Origin: Thermoproteota archaeon
GTDB lineage: Archaea > Korarchaeota > Korarchaeia > Korarchaeales > Korarchaeaceae
Direction of reading: 5' to 3'
Assembly (NCBI GenBank): GCA_026986575.1
Contig: JALSOH010000006.1
Span: 248,001-312,000 of the forward strand
DNA length: 64,000 bases
Position 1 is the stretch's first letter; each line of letters opens with the position of its first letter. Made by a program: the position numbers and the translations under genes. This document shows positions 33,924 through 41,842 of this stretch, piece by piece. The notes below the pieces were generated by a model that saw only the letters and a program-made list of their open reading frames with translations, was not told the DNA's origin and did no database searches.

Positions 33924-35737
33924 ACCGGCCAAGCCATGTGCTTGAACGCTATAACCCTTAACACGTCTGACGCGTCTTCAACGGCGTCTATCATGTTCTC
34001 AAAGAGCTCCACAAAGTCCCTCAGGTTCATGAGCTTGACCACATTCATCTCCACGTGGAGCAGCTCCTCCATAGCCTGCTGGTGGAGCTCGTCGAACACC
34101 GACTCAAGCGTGTCGATCTCGCTCACAATCTCTAAGGATGACTCTATGTCCTCTCTCATGATCTCTATGGACCTAAAAAGCCTGTTTGAGATCCATTTGG
34201 AGATCCTAGCCATCTCCTCCATGAGCTTCCTTATTCTCTGGGGTATATCGTCTGGATCTAGAGTCCTTAGCCTCCTAGAGGCGCCTAGAGCGAAAGAGGC
34301 TACCCTGTCCACCCTGCCTACGAGCCTAGCGAAGTCAGCCTTATCTTGGCCCGAGAGGCTGCTGAACCAGAGCTGCCTGTCTATGGCTATCCTGATCTCA
34401 TCGGCCTGCCTCTCATACTCCTTAACCATCTTGAAATTCCTCTCATCTCTTACCCCTTTAGAGTAGCTGCTCACCATATCGGCAAAGCTCTCCACAGCTT
34501 TAACGACCTTGGAAGCGTGATCCACCACCATATCGTAGGCTGGCCAGAAGGGTCTCGTCTCCTTCATAAGGAAGATGAGGAATGATCCAGCAGCCATCAT
34601 CAGGGCAGTGAGCATGAAGGTACCTCCGAACCCATAGACCTCGCCCACGACTCCTAGGGTCAGGGCACCGGTCATATAGCCGAAGTCCCTGAGCGACGTA
34701 TACAGGCCCATTGAACGCCCCCTTACCGTGGGCGGGGCTGCGTCAGCCGAGATGGCGGGAAGGATGGGGTAGTAGAGGCCCACACCCAGCCCCAAGGTGG
34801 CGGAGGCCAGAGCTAGGTAGAGGGGATCTCTCAGGGAGTGGAGGAGATATATGCTGGCGGCCTTGATGGAGAACCCCATGAAGATGGGGATCCTCCTACC
34901 GAAAACATCCGATATCCTCCCGGAGAACGGCATCAGGAGGGCCCAAGAGAGGGTGTTCAGACCCTGTATGAAACCTATTTGGGTGGTCCCTAACCCCAAG
35001 GAACTCAAGTAAAGGGGTAAGAGCCCCCATACGAGCGCATCAGAGAACTGAGCCACGTGGCCTAGGAAGTAGGTGAGCCTCAGGGTCCCGCTTCTCAAAC
35101 ACATGGAATACGCTTGCACCGTGGGTATCTCCTCTATTTCTGCTTCCTCGACCCTTGTTTCGGAGATGCCCACCAAGGAAAGAACAAGGGCTAGGGCCGA
35201 GGCGACCAATGTTATGTAGAAGGCATCAGGTATGTTCCTGACCTCGGACACGTAGCCTCCTAGAAACGATCCCACAGTATATCCGCCGTAAACTGAGGCC
35301 TCCATTATGCCTAGGCTGAGCCCGTGCCTCTCCCTCCCTCCAGCCTCCGATAGAACTATCATCACGCCAGAATCGACCAACCCTTGGCTCCAACCCATCA
35401 TGAGAGAGGCGGCAGCCACCATTAACAGATCCTTGCTGTATATGAGCAGGAGGGTACCGGCGAAGAACACTCCCGCTCCCAAAACGACAGCTACCTTCCT
35501 GCCCAACTTGTCCGCTAGGTATCCGGCCAGCAAGTCAGCCAGACCCTTGAAGGCTCCGAATGAGAGTATGGGGAGGAGCACGATGAAGAGGTAAGAATAG
35601 GCCTCTTGGACGAATCCACCCACGTACAGCGGGAGGACCGCTCTCTGCACACCCATGCCCGCCCCTATGGACAGGGCAGTCATGGCAGCAGAGACCATTA
35701 TCCTTCCGGAGTCTCTCCCGCTCAATCCTCGAATCAC
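33920..35737 (-). CDS. MFS transporter fused to a C-terminal PhoU/DUF47-like domain
   Basis: A 605-residue fusion. Residues about 15-400 are a 12-helix MFS carrier; MFS motif A appears twice, as GYLADKLGRKVAV in the first half and GRISDVFGRRIP in the second. Residues about 405-605 are soluble and helical and match the DUF47/PhoU-related family. Examples are MVVDHASKVVKAVESFADMV, KEYERQADEIRIAIDRQLW with the family's E-x-x-A-D-E-I, and VELFENMIDAVEDASDVLRVIAF. DUF47 proteins are normally encoded beside Pit phosphate carriers and regulate them. Here the regulator is covalently joined to an MFS protein, so phosphate or another anion/metal is the likely cargo. It overlaps its neighbours in the operon by four bases on each side. 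Confidence 0.85.
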   Translation of the reverse strand: MIRGLSGRDSGRIMVSAAMTALSIGAGMGVQRAVLPLYVGGFVQEAYSYLFIVLLPILSFGAFKGLADLLAGYLADKLGRKVAVVLGAGVFFAGTLLLIYSKDLLMVAAASLMMGWSQGLVDSGVMIVLSEAGGRERHGLSLGIMEASVYGGYTVGSFLGGYVSEVRNIPDAFYITLVASALALVLSLVGISETRVEEAEIEEIPTVQAYSMCLRSGTLRLTYFLGHVAQFSDALVWGLLPLYLSSLGLGTTQIGFIQGLNTLSWALLMPFSGRISDVFGRRIPIFMGFSIKAASIYLLHSLRDPLYLALASATLGLGVGLYYPILPAISADAAPPTVRGRSMGLYTSLRDFGYMTGALTLGVVGEVYGFGGTFMLTALMMAAGSFLIFLMKETRPFWPAYDMVVDHASKVVKAVESFADMVSSYSKGVRDERNFKMVKEYERQADEIRIAIDRQLWFSSLSGQDKADFARLVGRVDRVASFALGASRRLRTLDPDDIPQRIRKLMEEMARISKWISNRLFRSIEIMREDIESSLEIVSEIDTLESVFDELHQQAMEELLHVEMNVVKLMNLRDFVELFENMIDAVEDASDVLRVIAFKHMAWPV

Positions 35738-36280
35738 CTGAGGGTCTCAAACTCCTCCTTGAGGAACTCGGGTAGAAGGGCGCACACCTCCCTATAAAAA
35801 TCGACCCGGGAATTGGCCCTCACGCACTCGCAGAACTGGGGCACCCACTGGAGCAGGTGGTCCTCCAAGAAGGATTTAGCCTCATCCAAGGCATCCTCCT
35901 CACCTAATAGATAGAGGTAGCGGAGGAATTCGAGCTCCGCTGATATATGTTCTGGGAGGTCCTTGAATTCGTCGGAAACATCGACGCCGAAGGCCCTCAT
36001 CCTGTCCTGAACGTCAACGGCTAGGTGGGACATGAGCACCTTATCCTCAGTCCTATATACCGATTCGTAGGGGGGAGGGTATATCCTTGCCAAATCTGAA
36101 GAGCCTTACGTACTCTTGATTCATTAAATGGGGATCCTCCACCCTTAAATCAGATTGGGGCCACCTCTCCCTAACTTTCTCCAGTAGAGACTCAATTTCC
36201 TTCACCCACTCTTCCGTGGGCCTCATGAACGCCAAGGTGAAGAACTCGAGCAGCTGGGCGCTCTCCTCTCTCCCACTCAT
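35734..36280 (-). pseudogene. TorD/DmsD-like redox-enzyme chaperone, split by a frameshift
   Basis: Two overlapping frames together make one TorD-family protein of about 181 residues. The N-terminal part from ATG 36280 reads GREESAQLLEFFTLAF then MNQEYVRLFRFGKDIPSP. The C-terminal part continues PYESVYRTEDKVLMSH, then HISAELEFLRYLYLL, and HLLQWVPQFCECV. The frame changes at a run of six G (plus strand, 36070-36075); removing one base restores one continuous family protein. The start is supported by CCTTAATATG (minus strand, 36301-36310). TorD proteins fold or proofread molybdoenzymes and related enzymes before Tat export. It may be a sequencing error, a real mutation, or programmed frameshifting. 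Confidence 0.78.
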
Positions 36281-36311
36281 AATCTGGGGTGGAAGCCCCC
36301 TCATATTAAGG

Positions 36312-36698
36312 TTATCTAAGACAGCCGAGCGGCAAGTATCTCTCGATGACACCCTTTATCTTCCTCAAGGAGCTCTCAAGCTCAAGGATAATTTGAGAAT
36401 CTCCCTCGACGAAGCTCACGTCCACGCACGCGCCCTTAGTGTGATGGTGCGTTCTTGTGATCACGCAGCTCCCATACCTCTCCAGCACTCTGGAGACCAG
36501 CTCGCTGCTCCTCCCCTCGGATACCACAATAAGCACGCCTCTGCATCTATGGGGGGTTAGGAGGTGAACCCTGTCTTCTATGACCTCCACCAATATGCTC
36601 TGTATTAGGGAGGACCTGCTCATCCCCAGCTTGGACGACAGCTCATCTATCTTCTCTACCAAGTCCTCGGGGAGGGAGATACCAAACCTCCTCTTCAT
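36312..36698 (-). CDS. NikR-like metal-responsive regulator
   Basis: A 128-residue protein. The N-terminal RHH domain is RRFGISLPEDLVEKIDELSSKLGMSRSSLIQS. The C-terminal ACT-like part has GVLIVVSEGR, and VITRTHHHTKGACVDVSFVEGD. Histidines 84-86 and Cys91 occupy the NikR nickel-site region (H-x-H-x5-C in classical NikR), but the spacing is not identical, so metal preference could differ. It lies 6 bases after the ABC permease gene. It probably controls the divergent transporter promoter, where GTGCAC repeats are found. Confidence 0.82.
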   Translation of the reverse strand: MKRRFGISLPEDLVEKIDELSSKLGMSRSSLIQSILVEVIEDRVHLLTPHRCRGVLIVVSEGRSSELVSRVLERYGSCVITRTHHHTKGACVDVSFVEGDSQIILELESSLRKIKGVIERYLPLGCLR

Positions 36699-36704
36699 AC
36701 TACC

Positions 36705-37511
36705 TTACCTTCCCCTCAGTAGGGATATCAGGTAGAATCCCAGCATAACGATACCTATAACCCCCGAAGGTGCCAATCCGGTGGCCACGCTTATCAGCAG
36801 GCCCATCAGGCCGCCAGCCAGCGACAGGAGGAACCCGAGTATCACTGCCACTCTACCGCTCTTGGCCAGAGCGGACGCGGTTATGCCAGGGAGGAGGACC
36901 ATCACGTGCTCGACCACGAATCCAACGGCCTTCAACAGTCCAACGGTGGCTATGGCTAAAGAGGCGACCATCATAGCATCGTAGAGGGAGGCCCTGACAC
37001 CCGACAGCCTGACGAAGTCCCTGTCCACCCCTATGAGTATGTGCTCCCTCAGGAAGGGAACTGTCAGGACGAGAACTATAGCAGAGACGGCGATTGTGAA
37101 CCAGACGTCCTCCCAAGTCACAAGTAGGGGATCCCCGATTATGTAGGACCAGACGCTGGTCTCCATCGGGAAGGCCGTTAATATGTAGTATAGGGATATG
37201 GTGGTAAGGGAGACGCTTACCGAGACGAATATCGCTGTGGCAGAGTCGGGCCTGACTCCCCTAGATATGAGGAGAGAGACCGTGGACACTAAGATGAGGC
37301 TGAAGACTATCGAGCAGATCTCGAAGGGGCACCCCAAGAGGTTCATCGTTATTATAGCCAGTAGAGCCGAGAGGAGGGCGGAGTGGGGAAGAGCTCCAGC
37401 TAGGAAGAGGAGCCTCCTCGCCACCACCACGGGGCTGAGCACCCCGTAGACAATGGAGGCGAGGCCCACCACTATGATCCATCTGGGATCCAGTACGAGC
37501 TCAAATGGCAT
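36705..37511 (-). CDS. Metal-type ABC transporter permease (ABC-3 family)
   Basis: A 268-residue membrane protein with seven to nine hydrophobic segments, of the ZnuB/MntB family. It has SPVVVARRLLFLAGALPHSALLS near the N-terminus and LIGVDRDFVRLSGVRASLYDAMMV in the middle. The C-terminal region has AVGFVVEHVMVLLPGITASALAKSG. ATG 37511 is preferred (11-base overlap with the ATPase gene). ATG 37517 and a longer frame to 37541 are possible. It works with the ATPase and the divergently encoded binding protein to import a divalent metal; which one is open. Confidence 0.88.
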   Translation of the reverse strand: MPFELVLDPRWIIVVGLASIVYGVLSPVVVARRLLFLAGALPHSALLSALLAIITMNLLGCPFEICSIVFSLILVSTVSLLISRGVRPDSATAIFVSVSVSLTTISLYYILTAFPMETSVWSYIIGDPLLVTWEDVWFTIAVSAIVLVLTVPFLREHILIGVDRDFVRLSGVRASLYDAMMVASLAIATVGLLKAVGFVVEHVMVLLPGITASALAKSGRVAVILGFLLSLAGGLMGLLISVATGLAPSGVIGIVMLGFYLISLLRGR

Positions 37512-38271
37512 AGCCATCCACCACGTGGACGCACTTTTCAACTATGAAGACGCTCCTACCGTACACCTTGCTTAGCAGCTCCTCCTTTATGACCTGATCG
37601 GGAGGACCCAGCGCGACTATCCCCCTGTTCACGACCATTATCAGCTTGGCCCTGTCGAGGAACATGCTTGGATCGTGGCTGCTCACCATCACCAGCTTGG
37701 ATGAGGACATCTCCTTGATCATCCTGACCAAGTCCACCCTTCCCATAGGGTCCACCGCAGTAAGGGGCTCGTCCATTATCAGGATGGAGGGATCCCAAAC
37801 TAGGGCCCTAGCTATGAAGACCCTCTGTCTCTGGCCCCCGGACAGCTCTGAAAGTGGTTTGCCTGCTATATCATCCACACCCATCCTTCTAAGAGCTGAC
37901 TCTATCCTCTCCCTCTCGTCCTTGGGGAAGGAGAGCCTAGGAGGCCTCCTCCTCAGGGCTATGGCCGACTCGACTATCTCCCTGACGCTAACAGGAAAGC
38001 CGTAATCCTCCCCCTTCCACTGAGGAACGTATCCTATGAGCTTGCCAGCCCTCTCTGGCCTGCCGGTCACATCCTCTCCGTTGATTAGGACTTTCCCCTT
38101 GACGGTTATCAGTCCCAAAAGCGCCTTGAACAGTGTGGTCTTTCCAGCGCCATTGGGACCCATCACCACCACTAGACCGGGCCCCTCGAGTCGAAATTCC
38201 TCGTTAGAGAATATCTCCTCATCACCGTAGCTTACCCGGAGCCCCCTCACCTCTAGGGTCAGCGCGCTCAT
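37501..38271 (-). CDS. Metal-type ABC transporter ATP-binding protein
   Basis: A 256-residue ABC ATPase. Walker A is GPNGAGKTT, the signature is LSGGQRQRV, and Walker B with D-loop is ILIMDEPLTAVDP. The switch region is MVSSHDPSMF. ATG 38271 is chosen because it lies 26 bases from the shared TATA centre (leaderless). The open frame continues to 38424, but only across the divergent promoter and gene. First gene of the leftward operon ATPase-permease-NikR-TorD-MFS/PhoU-phosphatase. Confidence 0.9.
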   Translation of the reverse strand: MSALTLEVRGLRVSYGDEEIFSNEEFRLEGPGLVVVMGPNGAGKTTLFKALLGLITVKGKVLINGEDVTGRPERAGKLIGYVPQWKGEDYGFPVSVREIVESAIALRRRPPRLSFPKDERERIESALRRMGVDDIAGKPLSELSGGQRQRVFIARALVWDPSILIMDEPLTAVDPMGRVDLVRMIKEMSSSKLVMVSSHDPSMFLDRAKLIMVVNRGIVALGPPDQVIKEELLSKVYGRSVFIVEKCVHVVDGYAI

Positions 38272-38324
38272 CGTGCACAAAGATGGCATATCAAATATAA
38301 AGGAGTGCACACTCCTAAGGGCGA
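38271..38324. promoter_or_regulatory. Symmetric divergent promoter with one shared TATA and GTGCAC repeats
   Basis: The AAATATAAA core (near 38293-38301) reads TTTATATTT on the other strand. Its centre is about 26 bases from the ATG at 38271 leftward and from the ATG at 38324 rightward. One element can therefore serve two leaderless transcripts. GTGCAC occurs at 38273-38278 and again at 38305-38310, exactly 32 bases apart (three helical turns) and overlapping the initiation zones. The NikR-like protein of the leftward operon is the natural candidate to bind them; this is inferred. Confidence 0.6.
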
Positions 38325-39286
38325 TGAGGGCGGGCGCTCTCTTACTGCTGCTGGCTCTAACTATGGCAGTGCAATCGACTGAGGGCTCACCTAAGGGCCT
38401 CAACTTAGTCGTGACCTTCTCCAATCTGAAGTACGATGTGGATCTCTTAGCATGCCCCTCCGACAGCGTGGCCTCCCTTGTACCACCCGGAGTCGATCCG
38501 CACGACTACGAGCTCAAACCGGAGGACGTAAACTTGCTAAGAGATGCGGACATCATAGTATCCACGGCTCATGCCCCCTTCGAGAGACTCATCAGGGATA
38601 AGGTTACCTCGGGTGAGATAAGAGCGGAGTTGGTGGAAATCCCCAAGCTGGGGCTCAAGATCCTAACGAATCCAGCAACTAAGCAGCCCAACTACCACAT
38701 GCCCATCTACGATCCCGACAACTACCTCAAGTTCATGGAGCGTCTGAGCGGGATAATGGCTAGGAAGAACCCCGAGTGCGCCTCCCAGTATATGGAGAGA
38801 TATGATCGGGTAAGGGAGAAGATCCTGAAGATAAAAATGGAAGCGCCCCGCTTGAACCTGTCGGCCGTCGCCGCGAGTCCCGTCGCTCAGTACGCGATTG
38901 AATGGACCGGGGTGAAGGTGAGGTACCTGCTCATAAAGGAGAGGGGGGTTCCAGCGACGCCTCCCGAGCTGGCGGAGATCAGGAGGAGGGCTCTCACCGG
39001 AGAGATAGGGGTCATGGTATTGGCAGGTAATGCGAGGACCCCGCTTAACAAGAAGGCTGTGGAAATGGCTGAGGAGATGGGCATACCTTGGATAAACGTC
39101 CCATCACCGCTCGAACCAAGGAGCATCCCTGAAAAGCTTGAGGACGTAGTAAGGTCCCTCTCTAACATTGGAGAAGTTAGATCGGCGGGGATGATATACG
39201 GGTATATCCCGCTGATCATCACAGTGGTTGTGATGATCGCCTCACTATCCGCGGCGTTCTACCTGCTTAGGAGGCAACCTAATTAG
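38324..39286 (+). CDS. Metal-type ABC transporter substrate-binding protein (cluster A-I), membrane anchored
   Basis: A 320-residue protein. ATG 38324 is 26 bases from the TATA centre; the frame is open to 38273 but only across the promoter. A signal peptide (GALLLLLALTMAVQSTEG) leads a ZnuA-like fold. Possible metal ligands are His60 (GVDPHDYEL), His83 (STAHAPFE) and His125 (NYHMP). There is no His-rich loop. A C-terminal helix (IPLIITVVVMIASLSAAFYLL) anchors it in the membrane, a common archaeal arrangement. It works with the divergent ATPase and permease genes. Confidence 0.85.
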   Translation: MRAGALLLLLALTMAVQSTEGSPKGLNLVVTFSNLKYDVDLLACPSDSVASLVPPGVDPHDYELKPEDVNLLRDADIIVSTAHAPFERLIRDKVTSGEIRAELVEIPKLGLKILTNPATKQPNYHMPIYDPDNYLKFMERLSGIMARKNPECASQYMERYDRVREKILKIKMEAPRLNLSAVAASPVAQYAIEWTGVKVRYLLIKERGVPATPPELAEIRRRALTGEIGVMVLAGNARTPLNKKAVEMAEEMGIPWINVPSPLEPRSIPEKLEDVVRSLSNIGEVRSAGMIYGYIPLIITVVVMIASLSAAFYLLRRQPN

Positions 39287-39308
39287 GTATGCCACTTCCC
39301 TTGAAGGG

Positions 39309-39557
39309 ATGAGTGAATGGGCTAGGAAGGCTCATCACTATCTCAATGTGACTGGGAGGTTCAGGGGCTTCAGGAAGCTGAGCGACGGACAGAGATATGA
39401 GGTCGTTAAGGAGGGCCTGCAGGAGTTCCTAAAGCAGAACCCCCTCACTAGAGAGGAGGCTGAGGAGGCCCTTGAGTGGTTTCTCTCTAGGAGGAGAGTT
39501 CACGAGGCCCGGGCCCTAGCGAAGCTGATGAAGCTCAAGCTCGGGAAGAGGAGGTGA
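39309..39557 (+). CDS. Small basic helical protein, unknown function
   Basis: An 82-residue protein, 22 bases after the binding-protein gene, made of three or four predicted helices (SDGQRYEVVKEGLQEFLKQ, LTREEAEEALEWFLSRRR, HEARALAKLMKLKLGKRR). It is rich in Lys and Arg at the end. No family is recognised. Probably cotranscribed with the binding protein. Its 3' end overlaps the convergent peptidase gene by 23 bases. Confidence 0.5.
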   Translation: MSEWARKAHHYLNVTGRFRGFRKLSDGQRYEVVKEGLQEFLKQNPLTREEAEEALEWFLSRRRVHEARALAKLMKLKLGKRR

Positions 39558-40136
39558 TCACATTCAACGCTATCTGGATAGCCCTCCCGATAGTGGGTAG
39601 GGGCAGGCTGGGGACCGGCTTATCCATCCTCGAGGCCATTTCTGAGGAGTAGGGGACGTGAATGAAGCCTGCTGGCGACCTGATGCCCATAACATCCAAT
39701 GTCCTCAGCGTCTTATACATGACGTAATTGCACAGGTAAGTCCCAGCCGAGTAGGACAGGAAGGCGGGTATCCCCCTTCCCTCAAGGCCTCCATTATCTC
39801 CCTAGTCGGGAGCGTGGAGAAGTAGCATGGCGGCCCATCTGGATCTATAGGCAAATCTACTGGCTGTTCCCCATCGTTATCTGGGATCCTTGCATCTATG
39901 AGATTTATTGCGACCCTTTCAATCCTGATAACGGGCCTCTCAGGCGCGAGACCGAGGTTAAGCACAGCATCAGGCCTTATCTCTCTTATGAGCTCCTCCA
40001 GCCTCTCGCCCGCCCTCCTGAACGAGACCGGCAGAACCTCACCTACTAATTCATCGCTCACAAGCTGTTCGACAAGTTCACTGGTGGGGTTGTAGGGCAC
40101 ATCACCCCAGCTCTCAAATCCGGTCAGTAGGATCAT
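39535..40136 (-). pseudogene. pcp: Pyrrolidone-carboxylate peptidase, split by a frameshift
   Basis: Two frames together give a full Pcp (about 200 residues). The N-terminal part has ILLTGFESWGDVPYNPTSELV and the conserved GLAPERPVIRIERVAINLIDARIPDNDG, including the catalytic-Glu region. The C-terminal part (other frame) reads SYSAGTYLCNYVMY with the catalytic Cys, then GFIHVPYSSE with the catalytic His. The frame is lost at a five-base run (CCCCC on the plus strand, 39772-39776); one extra base would restore it. The enzyme removes N-terminal pyroglutamate from peptides. It is either a homopolymer sequencing error or a true inactivation, because the fragment before the shift lacks Cys and His. 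Confidence 0.85.
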
Positions 40137-40404
40137 GAGATCACCCTAGTGGGCTCGGGTCGGCACTGCATCTTCATGGCTCCGCGCCCCTTCGCCACCT
40201 CATCGCCCTCACTGCTGGGGAAGCGTAGGAAGAAAAAGGTCCCGTCAAGGGTCGGTCAACACTCTCCGTTCGTTTGGCTTGCCTACATTTCTCTACAACA
40301 TGGGGGTTAAAACTAAAAAAGTGATTGGACCAAGGGCCTATGAAATGTATTAATTAACAATGAAGCACGCAAGACTAATAAAATTCCGGGTTTTCTTTCC
40401 TCCT

Positions 40405-41559
40405 ATGCAGAGGCGCGAGTTCCTCAAGATAGCGATAGCGGGCGTCGCCGGATTCGTAGCGGGCTCTCTGGTAGGATTGCCGATCAGGAGGGAGAAGATA
40501 ATTGGAGTCAGCGAGAAGGAGGTGACCTCTAAGATATCGGGAGTGTCTGCAAGGGTGGAGGCTCTGAAGGTATACAACTGGTCTTACTACATACAGGAGC
40601 TCCTCTTGGACATATTCGCTAAGGAAGTGGGCATGGACAGGGACAAGCTGGTTTACGACGTGTTCGAGGATCCAGTGGAACCTTTCTCTAAGCTTCAAGC
40701 TGGAGGAAGCGGATACGATCTTGTGGTCCTCCCGGACGCGGAGGCCGCCCTTGCGATAAGCAAGGGTTACGTCAGGAAGCTCGACAAGTCTCTGATACCA
40801 AATCTGAAGTTCGTGGATCCGGACTTCCTGAACCCACCCTTTGATCCCGATAACGAGTACAGCGTGGTCTACATGTGGGGTATAACCGCCTACTCTTGGA
40901 GGACCGACTTCGTGCCGGAGGGAGTGACGACCCTCAAGCAGATATTTGATCCAGAGTTTGGGTTCTTGGAGAAGCACAAGAAGAGGGTTATGATGCTGGA
41001 AGAGGCTACGGAGGTGGTCCTCTCAGCCAAGGCCTACTTGGGCAAGGATCCCTACGACTGGAGGGACAAGACCATGGAGGAGGTCAAGGAGGTACTGCTG
41101 AGGCAGAAGCCCTACCTAGCTGGCTACGGAGGGACCAGCGAATACTATGAGGGATTCGCAAACGGAAGTATAGATGTGGCACACGCCTATAACGGGGATA
41201 TAGCCCTGCTGAGGACTGAGGAGCATCCAGAACTGGCCGACAAGGTCAAGTTCGGCATACCTGAGGAAGGCGGGACCAGGTGGACGGACAACATGCTCAT
41301 ACCCAAGGACGCTCCTCACCCGGATGCGGCCCACCTCTTCATAAACTTCCTCTTGGACCCAGCCGTAGCAGCGGTTAACTCGCTCTATGTGAAGTACATG
41401 AGTCCCGTGAAGGATGCTAAGCCCCTGATAGAGAAGGTGCTCAGCGATCCCGAGATATACCCAATAGACATCAAGGATAGGACATGGTACGTTCCGCTCC
41501 TGACGGAGGAGGATCACACTAAGCTCATGGAGGTATGGGAGGAGGTTCAGAAGGCCTGA
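40405..41559 (+). CDS. Tat-exported PotD-like (polyamine-type) solute-binding protein, orphan
   Basis: A 384-residue protein starting at ATG 40405, 25 bases after TAATAAAAT (40376-40384). The N-terminus MQRREFLKIAIAGVAGFVAG is a twin-arginine signal. The mature part resembles spermidine/putrescine-binding proteins: KVYNWSYYIQELLLDIFAKE, GGSGYDLVVLPDAE, YMWGITAYSWRTDFVPEG, and DVAHAYNGDIALL. No permease or ATPase gene is adjacent. This is the second orphan binding protein in the window. Ligand unknown. Confidence 0.82.
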   Translation: MQRREFLKIAIAGVAGFVAGSLVGLPIRREKIIGVSEKEVTSKISGVSARVEALKVYNWSYYIQELLLDIFAKEVGMDRDKLVYDVFEDPVEPFSKLQAGGSGYDLVVLPDAEAALAISKGYVRKLDKSLIPNLKFVDPDFLNPPFDPDNEYSVVYMWGITAYSWRTDFVPEGVTTLKQIFDPEFGFLEKHKKRVMMLEEATEVVLSAKAYLGKDPYDWRDKTMEEVKEVLLRQKPYLAGYGGTSEYYEGFANGSIDVAHAYNGDIALLRTEEHPELADKVKFGIPEEGGTRWTDNMLIPKDAPHPDAAHLFINFLLDPAVAAVNSLYVKYMSPVKDAKPLIEKVLSDPEIYPIDIKDRTWYVPLLTEEDHTKLMEVWEEVQKA

Positions 41560-41842
41560 AAAATTGAAATGTGTATGGGGGGCTTAACTACCACGTGACC
41601 TTGAGTCGCGCGAGGTATCTTAATGACTATGACGGTGTCCCCTCTCATCTCCCATCCCCCAAACTCCTCAAGGGCCCCAAGAGTCGCTGAACTGTCAGGC
41701 GCCTAGACCGACAGCAGGCACCATTATGTTGAAGTGCCGGGGTACCTAGACTCTTGTGGCTTCCAGAAGCGCCCTCAGATGGACTCATGCCTAAAAAACA
41801 AAACGCTTATTACTCTCCACCCTGAGGGGGAGCTGAGGGCAA

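Noticed and set aside
38273-38424. Overlapping long N-terminal extensions of the divergent metal ABC ATPase and binding protein
   Set aside because: They cross the shared promoter and each other. The TATA spacing and conserved protein starts place the true start codons at 38271 and 38324.
40137-40404. Possible tRNA or small gene between the pcp gene and the PotD-like gene
   Set aside because: No T-loop GTTCRA sequence or acceptor pairing was seen, and the only longer frame simply extends the PotD-like gene upstream of its Tat signal.
41560-41842. Possible structured RNA between the PotD-like gene and the small acidic protein gene
   Set aside because: I looked for tRNA arms, C/D boxes and strong hairpins and saw none convincing; only a TATA-like element and a ribosome-binding site near the right end.
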